This document shows positions 11,620 through 21,949 of a stretch of 64,000 bases of DNA, piece after piece. Source of the DNA: Symsagittifera roscoffensis. Taxonomy: Eukaryota; Xenacoelomorpha; Acoela; Convolutidae. The notes below the pieces were generated by a model that worked only from the letters and a program-made list of their open reading frames with translations, had not been told where the DNA came from and searched no databases. Made by a program: the position numbers and the translations under genes. Where the stretch lies: positions 55,624,338 to 55,688,337 of the forward strand of contig NC_087064.1 of the NCBI RefSeq assembly GCF_963678635.1. The letters are read 5' to 3'. How positions within the stretch are numbered: position 1 is the stretch's first letter; every line of letters starts with the position of its first letter.

Positions 11620-11870
11620 ACTGGGATCGGGGGGGGGGGGTTTCGGGGGGTGATTTTTACAGGGACAATTGGGTATGGATTATACGTAATGATCCCTATG
11701 TAAAAATGTATTCCTAAGGATCCTTTTCTAAAATATTTATAACTAATGATCCCTATGTATAATTTTTACAGCTAATGATCCCTATGTAAAATTATTGATC
11801 CCTAATCATCCCAATGTATAATTTTTATACTTATGGATCCTTATGTGAAAATTGTAATGGTTATATCAAA
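11620..11870. repeat. G-run followed by a 29-bp degenerate minisatellite
   Basis: A G-run (11629-11650) is followed by about six units containing AATGATCCCTATGTA. GATCC or its variants fall at 11691, 11720, 11748, 11777, 11807 and 11836, giving a 28-30-bp period. Units are diverged. No coding potential. Confidence 0.75.
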
Positions 11871-12550
11871 ATCGTTCTATGCATTGAAGCGATTTACTTT
11901 TTCTTTTTCTCATCTATAGCTCGTCAAGCTATGTTTATTTTCCAAATGATCTAAAATTATTCAATGCGTTTTGCTGTTAAAGGTCAATGCGAATTGGCTC
12001 GTTCAATTTTTCTACAAACTCTATAGTCTTGGTGAAAACAGATATGAAATGAAATGGTTGAATTATTTACACAATCCTCTAAAATAAGTGTCGTTTAAAA
12101 CTAATGAAAATGCTGTTAATGTGGGCTTAGCACTTAATGAAAATGCATGTGATTTAGAAAACGTTTCAAAACAAAATCAGTTTGTAAATGTAATCAGAAG
12201 CTTAATTTCATTGATAAGTTGATTGAAATGTATATAAAAAAAGTCATGTAGAACTAAAAAAAAATAGTTAATTAAAAAAGCATAAGGGATAAGAAAAGTT
12301 CGTGCTCTGTGTGTGTTTGATCTGTTTTCTTGTAGAAATAATTTCAAAACTTGTACCTAACTTGTTACTACAAATTTGAATGTAGAATAAATTTTCTTAG
12401 AACCCAAGTAGAGAAAATTGCACGGCGCTCGAATCTCAGCCGAAAGGCAGCGTTTTGAAACCCGTCCGGAAACTGTTTTGAAAGGAGGCCTCAGTGTAAA
12501 AACGTTTCAAATAATGATTATTTAAGTAATTGAAATTAGAAGCATCGCCA
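11870..12550. other. No gene recognised; left flank of the Polinton
   Basis: AT-rich except for a GC-richer patch at 12420-12500. No terminal inverted repeat of the Polinton could be located here by eye. The patch, read on the minus strand, has AGATTCGAGCG, which resembles a tRNA B-box, but no A-box or cloverleaf accompanies it. Confidence 0.4.
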
Positions 12551-12551
12551 T

Positions 12552-12870
12552 TTATGTTTTTATCATAAACCAAATCTGCAATATAGTCCAGAAAGTACCG
12601 CCCATTGTAGAGTTTGAGCCTTGCATGTGAAAATTTGTCATCGTTTCAGTGACTTGATGGAATTTCTCGTTCAATCGTTTGAATAGATTGGTGTACTGCC
12701 AAAGAGGAAGACCGAGAGGATCGGCAAAGTATAAAACATTTCTTCTGTTACAAGTCAAAATCCAATGTGTCCCCGGAGAATCTGATTTTGAAGTGTTCAC
12801 AAGCATACAAACTTTGTTTGGGATGTGAGGTGGAAATTTGTCCAAAAAACTCAAAAAAATACTCCAAAAA
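12552..12870 (-). pseudogene. Polinton adenain-type cysteine protease (PRO), decayed
   Basis: The minus-strand frame (12854-12552, about 100 codons) shows the fold signature of the adenovirus-protease/Ulp1 clan: a PGTHWIL block with the catalytic His, then YFADPLGLP with the acidic partner, then MQGSNS with the conserved Gln. In active members a Cys-Gly follows a few residues after that Gln. Here the stretch reads STMGGTFW, so the catalytic Cys is missing and the product would be inactive. In Polintons and adintoviruses this enzyme matures capsid proteins. Capsid and ATPase remnants on the same strand support the assignment. Confidence 0.75.
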
Positions 12871-13090
12871 ACTTATATTTCAGATGTTTACACTTCTTAA
12901 TGGGATCATGAAACTGGATTTCATCCATTTTCAGTCTGTCAAAAGGGAAGCACGTTACTTGTAACTTTACGGTGAGATCTAATAAAATCATTCGATGAGA
13001 GTTTACTCCAAAAAAAAGTTTGCTGTCAAAGCGTTTGAGAATTGAAGATCGAGTGAAACTGAGCAGTTAGTAAATTCTGGATGCAAGAAA

Positions 13091-14137
13091 TCATGAGCTG
13101 CCTGCTGGGTGGTCGTGAGATTGAAAAACAAAAAAAAGCAGCTGGCAGTTATCCATTGTTGTACTTGCTAGTGGTGTATTTGCTATTGGCAAACCGTTCC
13201 GTCTCAAATTAATATGTTCCAATGCAAACTTTTGATAATGAAAAGGGTTCGTTCGGTTTGTTCCAAGAAAAGCATTGTTGGTGTTCACTGCTACTAAAGT
13301 TTGTCTCACTGGTTCACGAGCAAAAATATCCTACTGTTGCCAGCTGCGCCGTCCAGCTGTTGCAAGAAATGTTTTGGTAATTTTTTCTTGATATGGGTAG
13401 TTCGCAGGGGTCTCGAGCAAGATTGATTCAATGGCAGAGAGCACATGGTCGATCACAGTTACTTTTCTAACATATAAGTTCGCTTCGAGTATTTGCAGCT
13501 TGCAGATACATTGAGGATTCTTGATAACGTCTGTAGGAAAGTCTGAGAATAACACCTCTCAACAAATGCTTGTCTCAGGTAAAAAAAATTAACTCCAGCG
13601 GGTCCAAAGAACCAAATTTCTGTCGATTCGCGGGCCGGTTCTCGTTGAGATGTGAAACCAGCTGCGTCTATCGCAGCGGGATTGTTTTCAAAACGATAAC
13701 CCTGACACTTGAACTATGAATCCTTGGCTCCTTTGCTGTTAGAAATTTCTGTTACAATGAAGCTTTTATGCGCAAACTTATATTGGCAATTGAGAAATTG
13801 AGTCCATTAGCAGAGAGGGTACAGTCAGAGAAAACGGAAATCAGGGAGTTGTTTACGAATAACAGTGAACCAGACACAATAGGATCAGTGTTGTCGTATC
13901 TCAGATCAGCTCCATTTGCTTGCATTACTCTGCTTCGTATTTCCAAATAGATTTTTTGCAGGTCAACAAAACTGTAACGGTCACCGTTGATTTCAAATTC
14001 AAGCATTGGTCCATTAGGTGAATAGGCGGGTCCATTTTTTTGATCGAAAACATTTGAAAAAAAATCAAAAGGGGTTGCTTTTCAAACAAATCCAGGGAGC
14101 TAAGTGTATTTTCATTGGTTAACAAATTAGTAGTCAT
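13091..14137 (-). pseudogene. Polinton capsid protein (F54H12.2-like family), broken into several frames
   Basis: Four minus-strand frames follow each other colinearly. 14137-13925 has an N-terminal SSLDLFEKQP block. 14006-13752 has IEF/LEFEINGDRYSFVDLQKIYLE-type sequence followed by an NGADLRYDN block. 13555-13331 has ICKLQILEANLYVRKVTV. 13309-13091 has NAFLGTNRTNPFHYQKF and a LRRNGLPIANTP block. This order matches the capsid-like family annotated in animals as F54H12.2-like and carried by Polintons. Frameshifts and stops separate the segments (13555-13752 lacks a clean frame), so it is a pseudogene. Whether this is the double-jelly-roll major capsid or a minor one I cannot settle from sequence alone. 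Confidence 0.72.
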
Positions 14138-14139
14138 TT

Positions 14140-14506
14140 TTTATGTTTGAGAAAAAATCTGCTCGACTTCTCGCTGGTCTGATTTTTCTTAGAACGGTTG
14201 TTTTTCTTTTTCGAGCACCTACTGACCTTCAACATAAGCCAATTCAAGAGCATAATTCAAATTTAGCTATTCGTTGATATCCTTAACAATAATTGTTAGT
14301 CAAGGATTTGTTTTAAGAAACAATCCATACTTCGTTTGCGATGATTGAGATCTCAGAAAAGTTCTAACTTTTGTTGGTGAGAGTCCACTAGCATTTGTTA
14401 AATTTTTTACGCTACCAAATGCAGCTCGACCTTTCGTGTAGATCGTTTGCAGCTTCTTTTCTTCCCAATAGTAGGATTTCCATTCTTCTGTTGACGTCGC
14501 AAACAA
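14140..14506 (-). pseudogene. Polinton retroviral-type integrase (INT), N-terminal fragment
   Basis: Minus-strand frame 14506-14300 carries a YYWEEKK start, an AAFGSVKNL block and a KVRTFLRSQSSQTKYG block. This is the arrangement of the region just before the catalytic core in Polinton and related c-integrases. Downstream, to about 14140, only a few residues in shifted frames recall the first part of the core, and the capsid frame starts immediately after. The DDE catalytic core is therefore almost entirely deleted. Confidence 0.6.
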
Positions 14507-14553
14507 TTCTTTACTGCTTTGATAGTTTTATCATTGTCGTCATGTCATTGTTG

Positions 14554-15240
14554 TCATTGTCCTTGTTGGCAAAAACAACTTTTCTGGATCTTTTTGTCGG
14601 ATTGCTTGATTTTAGGTTTGAGAGTTGTCGATCCAGTCTTCGAAGTCGAAGATTTTGATCTCTTCGATTCCTGAGTTGTCGGGTTGTCGGAGACAAAGGA
14701 AGAAGTTGAGGGCTTAGCTGCTTCGCTCGTAAGCGAGCGGAAAATCTGTTTGGCATAAGTGTTAGATACTAAACTAGGATCAAGATTCAGTTCTTTCAAA
14801 GTATGTGGATAAAAAATGCATTCAGTTTTTTTTTGTGTTTTGCTGTGTGTTTTACAAAAGGATTGAAAATTAACGAAAGTTGGTTTTCCTTGAACCAAAA
14901 CATATCCGTCACTGTCTAAAGTCAAGGATTCAACTTTGAACAACTGATTTAGCACTATGTTTGCTTTTTCCAATTTATTAGCTTCGAACTTTAGCTTCCC
15001 TTTCAAAAGAATTCAGCAGGTTTTCCATTTCTTTTTTCATCGTTTTTTTTATAATTTTTTTGAACTTGTTTTCTGCAGAGAATTGTCTGATTCAAATCTT
15101 TTTCTGCTCCATCATCACCATCTCCACTGAAATTAGTAAGTGCAGATTGATTTCTTTTTCGAAAATTTGCTACTAAAATTTTAGGCGTTAAAGAAGAAGG
15201 AGTTGGGTTTAATGGTGGTGGAGAGTCACGGCTGGTATTT
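14554..15240 (-). pseudogene. Unidentified Polinton minus-strand protein, Pro/Ser/Lys-rich ends
   Basis: A 150-codon frame (15006-14554) is the longest open frame of the minus-strand Polinton set. It contains a globular-looking middle (GYVLVQGKPTFVNF, then KELNLDPSLVSNTYAKQIF) and a Ser/Thr/Lys-rich C-terminus. Upstream, in a shifted frame from about 15240 to 15010, lies a Pro/Ser-rich and then charged stretch that probably belonged to the same protein. I do not recognise the family. Its position between integrase and ATPase suggests one of the variable Polinton proteins; function unknown. Confidence 0.5.
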
Positions 15241-15765
15241 CGTTCTCAAAGTTGCTGTATGTAATTGAGTTGTGATGATTTGTCATTAATTGATTAATGG
15301 AATATGAAGGATTTGAGATTGTGGTACAGTTTTTTTACCTGGAGCATATATTTTGCGAGGAATAAGAAAAATTCTTCAGCATACATGCCTAAGGTTCTGG
15401 TTTTTCAGTTAAACGTAAAGCGATTTTCCGATTGAGTTGACCAGTGAAATTTTGTTTGCCAGAATTTTTCAATTTTTTTGGATACTAAACTTAGGTTCAA
15501 CTATTTTTTCAGATGGTAATTTCTTACTCTCAATGGAATTTTGTTTGCTGGAACATGCCCAAGAAAAACATTTACACAACAATCGCAAAAAAAATCATGA
15601 AAATTTGATTCAACTCTTGTCAAAATTGATCTACAATGGTGACTATTGAGCATTTGCTTCAACATATTTTATTCTTTCTCTTTCATTTTCAAGAGATGTG
15701 ATGACTGCCTTTGAAGATGGTAAACAGAAAATGGTTGGCGATGTTGGAACTATGATTGACGAATA
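15241..15765 (-). other. Decayed minus-strand coding DNA, unassigned
   Basis: Composition and short broken frames resemble the neighbouring Polinton minus-strand genes, but no family motif can be named. It may be the C-terminal end of the ATPase gene plus spacer. Confidence 0.35.
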
Positions 15766-16300
15766 ACGAAGATCTTCTTTCGTGTCAACTGATACGAATG
15801 ATAGAGAAATTTTGCTTGATTCAATTGTCTGCCTAAATAATCAATTTAATGAATGTCTCGAGTTGATTTGAACAAAACTAAATGAAGTGTGTTCAAATTT
15901 TTTGTACGTGATTGTTAATTTTGCTGATATGAGTTATGCTTGACATAAGTAACATGAACATTTTTATGTCGGCCTGCTGTAGCTAATTTAACAAAATCTT
16001 TTTTATTAACAGTTTCTTCACAGGTATCACCAAAGACAATCATGAAATCTCGTAACTTATTTACATTTCCATAGCTGGACAGTTTTACAAATTAAAAATC
16101 AATTTGTTGAGAGAAACAAACGAACAAAACCTAGGTTGATCGTGAAGATAAAATTAAAATATCTTGTTATACGATAGATAGAATGTATCTCTAAGAAGCA
16201 TTTGAAAAATTAAATCAAATTTGCCAGACCCCAAGGGACTTAAAACGGTCATCACAGATGATCTATTGTTGAAATGATCATATTCATTATTATAACATGT
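15766..16300 (-). pseudogene. Polinton packaging ATPase (FtsK/HerA-type), decayed
   Basis: On the minus strand a P-loop-like LSPLGSGKFDLIFQML lies with its GSGK codons at 16220-16231. About 60 codons later comes a Walker B-like FMIVFGDTCEE, followed by KKDFVKLATAGRHKNVHV and VKHNSYQQ. After a stop comes NLNTLHLVLFKSTRDIH, then after another stop IDYLGRQLNQAKF. The spacing and motifs are those of the A32/HerA-FtsK genome-packaging ATPase of Polintons. The Walker A is altered and there are several stops and at least one frameshift, so it is a pseudogene. Protease, capsid and ATPase together identify a Polinton rather than a simple transposon. Confidence 0.75.
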
Positions 16301-16365
16301 AATTTGGTAACATGTAACCAACTGTACTGGACAGTATGGAAGCCAAATGACAGCCTCGTCACAAC

Positions 16366-16705
16366 TTAGGTTGTGAAAAGACAATTTTGAAATAAATATA
16401 GATGGCAAAATGAAAATAAAACAGACTTGTGTAAGAAAAGGGCTTCTGCAGACGGAAAATAAACAGAGTTGCAAAATTTCCAGGATCTGTTTCCGTCAGA
16501 TAAAGAAGGTTCGACACCAACAATGTCTACAAAATCGTAATCGACAGTAGTTTCTTCTTTTTCTATGTTTACTAGAAGACTGTTTTTGCTTATTTGTATC
16601 AAGGTTGATAATTACAAGTGCATACCAATCGCTTTTTTTTCTCTCGGATCGTTTGCCGATTGGTTTGTATTTTATTATATATCTTGCTATGGTTTTGTCT
16701 GTCAA
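16366..16705 (-). pseudogene. Unidentified minus-strand ORF pair
   Basis: Frames 16705-16496 and 16602-16366 overlap in different phases and together look like one gene with a frameshift. The first has a basic stretch (KRSERKKSDWYALVIINLDTN); the second has VDYDFVDIVGVEPSL. No family recognised. Its place just upstream of the ATPase suggests a small Polinton gene. Confidence 0.35.
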
Positions 16706-16919
16706 ATGTATCCGAACAATTTTTTTCTACGTTTCCGGTTCTGATTTTGTCTAATAACACTTTTTGTAGTTTCTCACCTGTTAAAATTACATTTTTTTCA
16801 GCAAAAATAGTTTTTTGAAATTTGAATTTTCAAACACTAAGTGTTATCAACAAGTATACATCCACGATTTAATAAAATTAAAAACAATTATTAATTATTT
16901 TGATTAAAATTCCCGAAAC

Positions 16920-18000
16920 TTGGTATTTTTGTGCTTCTTCAATTCGGTTCAACAGGCAAAACAATTCCTCGTCCAATGAAGTAGAATTCATGTTTTGTGA
17001 ACTTGTCATGCTTACAATTAGATTTCAGTTATACAACAAAATGAGCAGGAACTCTGATAGTGGTTTGAACTAAATGTATTTCCTCAACGTTAACAGTTTT
17101 GACTAATTCTTTCAGTTCAGCTGGAAACTGCTGTTGGCCATGCAAATGGATTTGTCTTCTCTCTTTCTGCTGAGGTTACAGCACTTCCAGATTGAGGTTG
17201 GACAACTGATTTGACTGTCGAATTTCCCGGAATCTGGACATTGTACAAGTGAAAGTAGTCAAGAACTGTGAACAATTTCCGTAAATTATTGATTTCGATA
17301 TCGTTTAGTGTAACTTGTTCATGTTTTTGCAGGAGAAGATTTCCTCAATAATCTATTTTGCCTGTCCGCATAAGAGTAACTTTAATTCTTGGTGTTGAAT
17401 TGTTTTAAATTGATTAGTCATCAAGGAGTAAACCACCAATTTGGAGATAAGGTTGTTTGCATCAGTGAACAGTTCTTTTTGTATCCGATCGACGAAACTT
17501 TGGATTTTCTACGGGTACAGAGCTTTAATAATTGATGCCAGATAGGCGAAAATGAATGTCGTTTGCAAATATGTTTTTCTTCACCCAAAAAATGTTCAAA
17601 CTCTAAGCAGACAATATGTTCCAGACTTGTCACGGTTAATTTCAAGTTTTCAGCTAATATAACTAATTTTTATGTACCTTTAGCAACACAAAGAGAAATT
17701 TTGGTTCCTCAATGGAATGCTGTCACAAATTTGATCCAAATACGAGTAAGGGTATTCACCCCTGTCCCAACGTAGCCCGTGCAGAAATTTAGATACCCAA
17801 TTGTAAGCTTTTTCGACTCTTTCTTTTTCAATTACACCGTCTGATCTGTTTTTCAAAACAAAACCCAAATGATTATCAGCATCCAAATACAAACGAGTGG
17901 CTAAAAATATCTGGAACCTGACTGATTTATTTGGATACTAAGTTTTGAAATCTTCAAAATTTCATGAATAAGTTTTAAATCAACAATCGAAGTCATGTTT
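16920..18000 (-). pseudogene. Probable second Polinton structural protein, decayed
   Basis: Colinear minus-strand frames cover the region. 17892-17680 has YLDADNHLGFVLKNRSD, then WVSKFLHGLRWDRGEYPY. 17645-17421 includes LTVTSLEHIVCLEFEHFLGE. 17400-17100 has a nearly uninterrupted frame with NDIEINNLRKLFTVLDYFHL, and then, shifted, FPAELKELVKTVNVEEIHLV. An apparent start near 18000 reads MTSIVDLKLIH. Total length would be about 350 residues. I infer a virion structural protein from position and size, possibly the penton or minor capsid gene that usually accompanies the major capsid in Polintons; homology was not confirmed. Confidence 0.4.
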
Positions 18001-18179
18001 ACTGAACTCATCATAATAAAAAAGAATAATGAATAGTATCAATTAATACTTAATTTTCTCTTCAACTATAGAATTAACAAACAAAACTTTTTTATCTATA
18101 TCAAGTTAAGTTTTCCATAGCCACTTGTCAAAAAATTCATTATTTTACAAAACAAAGCGGCATAATGGATTCATCAATT

Positions 18180-19110
18180 GAACTTTCAAATCTTACAAAG
18201 TTTCTTTATTCATCTCATCTGTTTCAACATATTTGCTAACTGTGTGTTTTTTCAAAACTGCAGTCGAAAATCTTGCGGATTTGTTTGACATCGATAATGC
18301 AGAACGCTTTACTGTATTATCAATTCGTTTCTGTCCCCCAACGGCAGGAGATTTTTTGCAGATGTTTTGATTTGATCAATTTAGTTTGTTAGATGATACT
18401 GCAAAAAGCAAAAAAGAATTTATGATTTGAAGTTGCTTCCTAAAACAATGTCTGAAAGTATATAAAAAGGGATTTTTTTCAGTAAATATGAAATTGAAAT
18501 GATCAGGCAACACAACTTCGAACATAGCTTCTTCCATTTTGTGAAGAAACATTTATTCGAGTCGTGTTTGAAATCGTTTGTGTTTGAGGAAAGTTGAGAT
18601 TTCCCGCACGTTTACAATTAGACTGTGGTTTGTCGTTGCTTTTAACAGTATCAGAAACTTCACTCATTTTCGCTTGAATTACCCAATTTTAGTAATTTTG
18701 AAAGTTCCGCGTTGGTTAAAGAAATTCATTGTACACATTCAAATTCAGCGCCTTTGGTTACTTTTTTGAAAACTTTCAAGAAACCATAAGTTCCAGTTTG
18801 GTCATATGTTTTAATGTAGCAAGCACTAATCTTTCAGTGTTTTCCAAAAAAATCCCAATAAAAATTGTCATATTCTTCATCTGCAGTTGCTTTGATTTTT
18901 TTTTTCGTTTTATTCCTTGTAACGAGTAAATTTTCAAAGAAACTTGATTTTCAAATTGAATAGAAAGAAATGGTTTCGATTGAAAGTGTAGGTCTGCAAA
19001 AGAAAGCTTTGTATCTATTTTAACATAAGCACGCATGTAGTTTATATCGCAAAGATTTTGGATTGCAAATTGGTTCAAATGGATTAGTACTTTGTGCATG
19101 TACAACTAAT
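18180..19110 (-). pseudogene. Unidentified decayed minus-strand coding region
   Basis: Short frames on the same strand as the Polinton structural genes: 19105-18776 (109 codons, with a Lys-rich RKKKSKQLQ patch), 18600-18440 and 18340-18190. None carries a recognisable domain. Likely remains of one or two Polinton genes of unknown role. Confidence 0.3.
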
Positions 19111-19563
19111 ATGATTTTTATTGGATGTCAAAGGTCATATTGTTCAAACGTAGTTTTCATTTCATTTTCTTTTTTTTCCGCGTTACGTCAAGATTTTCTA
19201 ATATTCTAGATTTCAAGATTTCAACATATCGTCTGATGACTCCAGTTCAGTGGGTTCTTTCGGATTTATTTCTCCATTCTTCTGATCATTTGGGCCACTT
19301 ACTTGAAAACAAACAATGTTAACTGAATATGCACTTCTGATTAGTAATGCAAGAAACTACTACGAAAAACAAGTAGGAACCAAAGCAGTTTAATCTATAG
19401 ATTCTCAATTCAAAGTAAACATTCAAAGTTTTTATTTTCCAGCTTACGATTTGTAACATTCGAATAGGTTACAAATTTTTCAAATTGATATCAAAACTTA
19501 TTAAAAAAACTCAGCTTAATGGTCAGTATTTTGTTGGATACAAAACTTAACAATCCTGGAGCC

Positions 19564-19977
19564 AAAAATCTGAATATACGCCCAGTCGTATAAAAGACCA
19601 TGAGCAATCTAAGCTTAGCCAGAAGCATTTTCTTCGATCAAAAGGGAGCGGTGGTGAGGTCAGCGGTGGTGAAGTGGTTACGTCGCCATCTCTCGATCAA
19701 ACGGTCGAATATTAGAGCCCCACCATGAGCCATGCTCGTTTTTTGAGGGTGAGTCAGCATTACCCAACCCAAAAATCTGAATATAAGCCCAGTCGTATAA
19801 AAGACCATGAGCAATTTAAGCTTAGCCAGAAGCATTTTCTTCGATCAAAAGGGAGCGGTGGTGAGGTCAGCGGTGGTGAAGTGTTTACGTCGCCATCTCT
19901 CGATCGAACGGTCGAATGTTTGAGGCCTACCATGAGCCATGCTCGTTTTTTGAGGGTGAGTCAGCATTACCCAACCC
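19564..19977 (+). repeat. 207-bp tandem pair with tRNA-like (SINE-type) pol III promoter boxes
   Basis: Two head-to-tail copies (19564-19770, 19771-19977) differ at only a few positions. Each has an A-box-like TGGTGAAGTGG (19667-19677; second copy 19874-19884, ending GT) and, about 36 bp on, a B-box-like GGTCGAAT (19703-19710; 19910-19917). That order and spacing fit the head of a tRNA-derived SINE, though the B-box is degenerate. It lies between the Polinton minus-strand genes and the polymerase. Each copy also contains a direct GGTGGTGAGGTCAGCGGTGGTGA doubling (the last part of which overlaps the A-box). Confidence 0.55.
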
Positions 19978-19979
19978 AA

Positions 19980-21035
19980 AAAAAACGTCAATTTTCTTGA
20001 TTTCGAGGCTTGAAAGTTAAACTTTCTTTTTGTTTAGCAGAAAGTAACCTAAAATTCTAACGCACAGGAAGACGATTAGAGCTTACTTGGGGATGTTCCT
20101 TGCTTCTGTCTGTTGTTGCTGTCTGAGTTCGGCTTTCCAGATATCAAGATATTCTAATCACGAAAGAACCTTTTTTTATTGAAACCGTTTATGGTAATTT
20201 TGTTGCAATAATTAACGAAGATAAGAGTTTTAATTCTGATTAGTGAACTTGAACAAATCACATCAAGATACCCAAAAAAATTTTTTTCTATGTTTATTCA
20301 GTAAACTCTCCTTGAAGATGCCAAAAAAATATATTCAGAATGTGGATATCAACATTTCAAGCCCAAAAAAAATCCTTTTTAATAGTGATTTTTTTGGGTT
20401 AATCAAAGAAACGGGTTAGTTTTAGTGGAACAAATAGTAGTTGGTTGAACCTACTTTGAACTTCATATCCTAATTGTATCAGAAAAAATAGTAATTGATT
20501 TCACAATATTCACAAGGTATCCTATGAAAAGAAATGCCAAGTTTTTGCTGAAATTGGTTTTCTTATTACAAAACAATTGAATTTATGTTAAAAAACAGAC
20601 GACAAATCAAGATTATGTTTTTTATGTGTTTCTGGCAGGAAAACAAACAAATTACGATTTTTTGCGGGAGTTTTTTTTGAACATGTACAAATATTATTGA
20701 CATAATCGAAATTAAAGATATAAAAAAAATTGCTTACTAAAGGTAAATAACTTCTTTTTAATAATAAATTTTTTTCCGAAATAATTTTTTTCAACATTTC
20801 TAATTGTAAAATTGAAACAATTTTGTTATGGTTTCTAGACAATTTGAATTAAGCCTCATAAATTTCAAATTTTGGCGGGAAAAGAGTTCAAAGTCAAAGT
20901 TAAGTGGAAAAATAATTCAAATTCAAACCGAGAAGGAAAAAGGAATCGAAACTAGCTGCAGTAATATAAACATTCTGGTTTTTAGTTGAGATTATTTCCC
21001 TTACCTGCTTTTCTTCAAAACAGTTCCAGAGCGAA
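19980..21035. other. AT-rich spacer, no gene recognised
   Basis: Very AT-rich with homopolymer runs. A minus-strand frame at 20842-20588 has no recognisable motif. This is the turn between minus-strand structural genes and the plus-strand polymerase, so promoters of both units could lie here, but none can be identified. Confidence 0.45.
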
Positions 21036-21949
21036 ATGGATTTTAAGTGTAATTATTTTCCCTTAATTTTTACATTAAAAACAAAAAGATCTCGTTATGA
21101 CGAAACTTCCACGCTGTTGGAAAAAATTACCCGTTTACACAGCATATTGAACCAGATAACCAAAAATTTTACAATTTTTTTTCGGTATTGTCAGCTTGGT
21201 TTTTCTGAACTTGAAGATTGCAAGGATCACATGCAATCAGAGCATGAGCTACCTGTTTTGTATCAACAATATACATCACTCAGCAATCCCTCTAGCTCAA
21301 CCACACAGGCAAGCGACATTGGTAACTTTCCAGCTTCAATTGAAGCTCATGAATCAGCCATGAAAAATACGTTAATGACTTTTATTATTCTCAAATAAAA
21401 TATTGAACAAGATCTTACCAATTTTATGACGTTGAGAAAGATTGAGAATCACAGTTTGATATTAGATAGAATTCGTAATGGACCCTGCAAAGAACATTTT
21501 TTGGCTAAACTTAGTTTTGTCAAGCACGCTACCGTTGTTTCGGACCGAACCGTGCAACAACTTGAAGACGAACTCGTTGAAATTTTTTGCTAATTCTATG
21601 ATGACGCCCCTATATGGAAACGGTTTGTCCGATGAATTATTTCTCGAAATGCTCGGAAAAACGGAAGCTCTGTTCCAGAGTTTTCCAGCCCATGGTAGCG
21701 GCTGGGTTCTGCAGCGTGTAAATGAGCTTTACATTAAAACTCGAAAAGCGTTACCTCCTTTTTTGTACCTCTCCCTGCAAAAAAGCAAACTCACAGCAAT
21801 TGAATAATATTCGTAATCACAGCGACCACAATTGCTTTTTGTTATGCTACACTGCCGCCTTTAGATACAAGCCTGATCTAATAGTTGGGAGGTTAGTTGA
21901 ACAAAGCTCGGAACGCATAAGGCATCTGATGATTTCATTATGCGTATGA
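21036..21949 (+). pseudogene. N-terminal region of Polinton polymerase-type protein (single copy)
   Basis: Three plus-strand frames are colinear. 21036-21398 has a zinc-finger-like tail (CQLGFSELEDCKDHMQSEHE, with only one Cys left of the usual pair). 21478-21807 has a GSGWVLQRVNELYIKTRK block. 21722-21949 has NIRNHSDHNCFLLCYTAAFRY, the NxxxxDxxCF block found upstream of the HNH-like and polymerase parts in Maverick proteins. Stops and frameshifts separate them. This segment is upstream of the tandem duplication and is present once only. Confidence 0.62.

Noticed and set aside
12420-12500. tRNA-like B-box (AGATTCGAGCG) on the minus strand
   Set aside because: No A-box, no cloverleaf and no repeat copy in the window.
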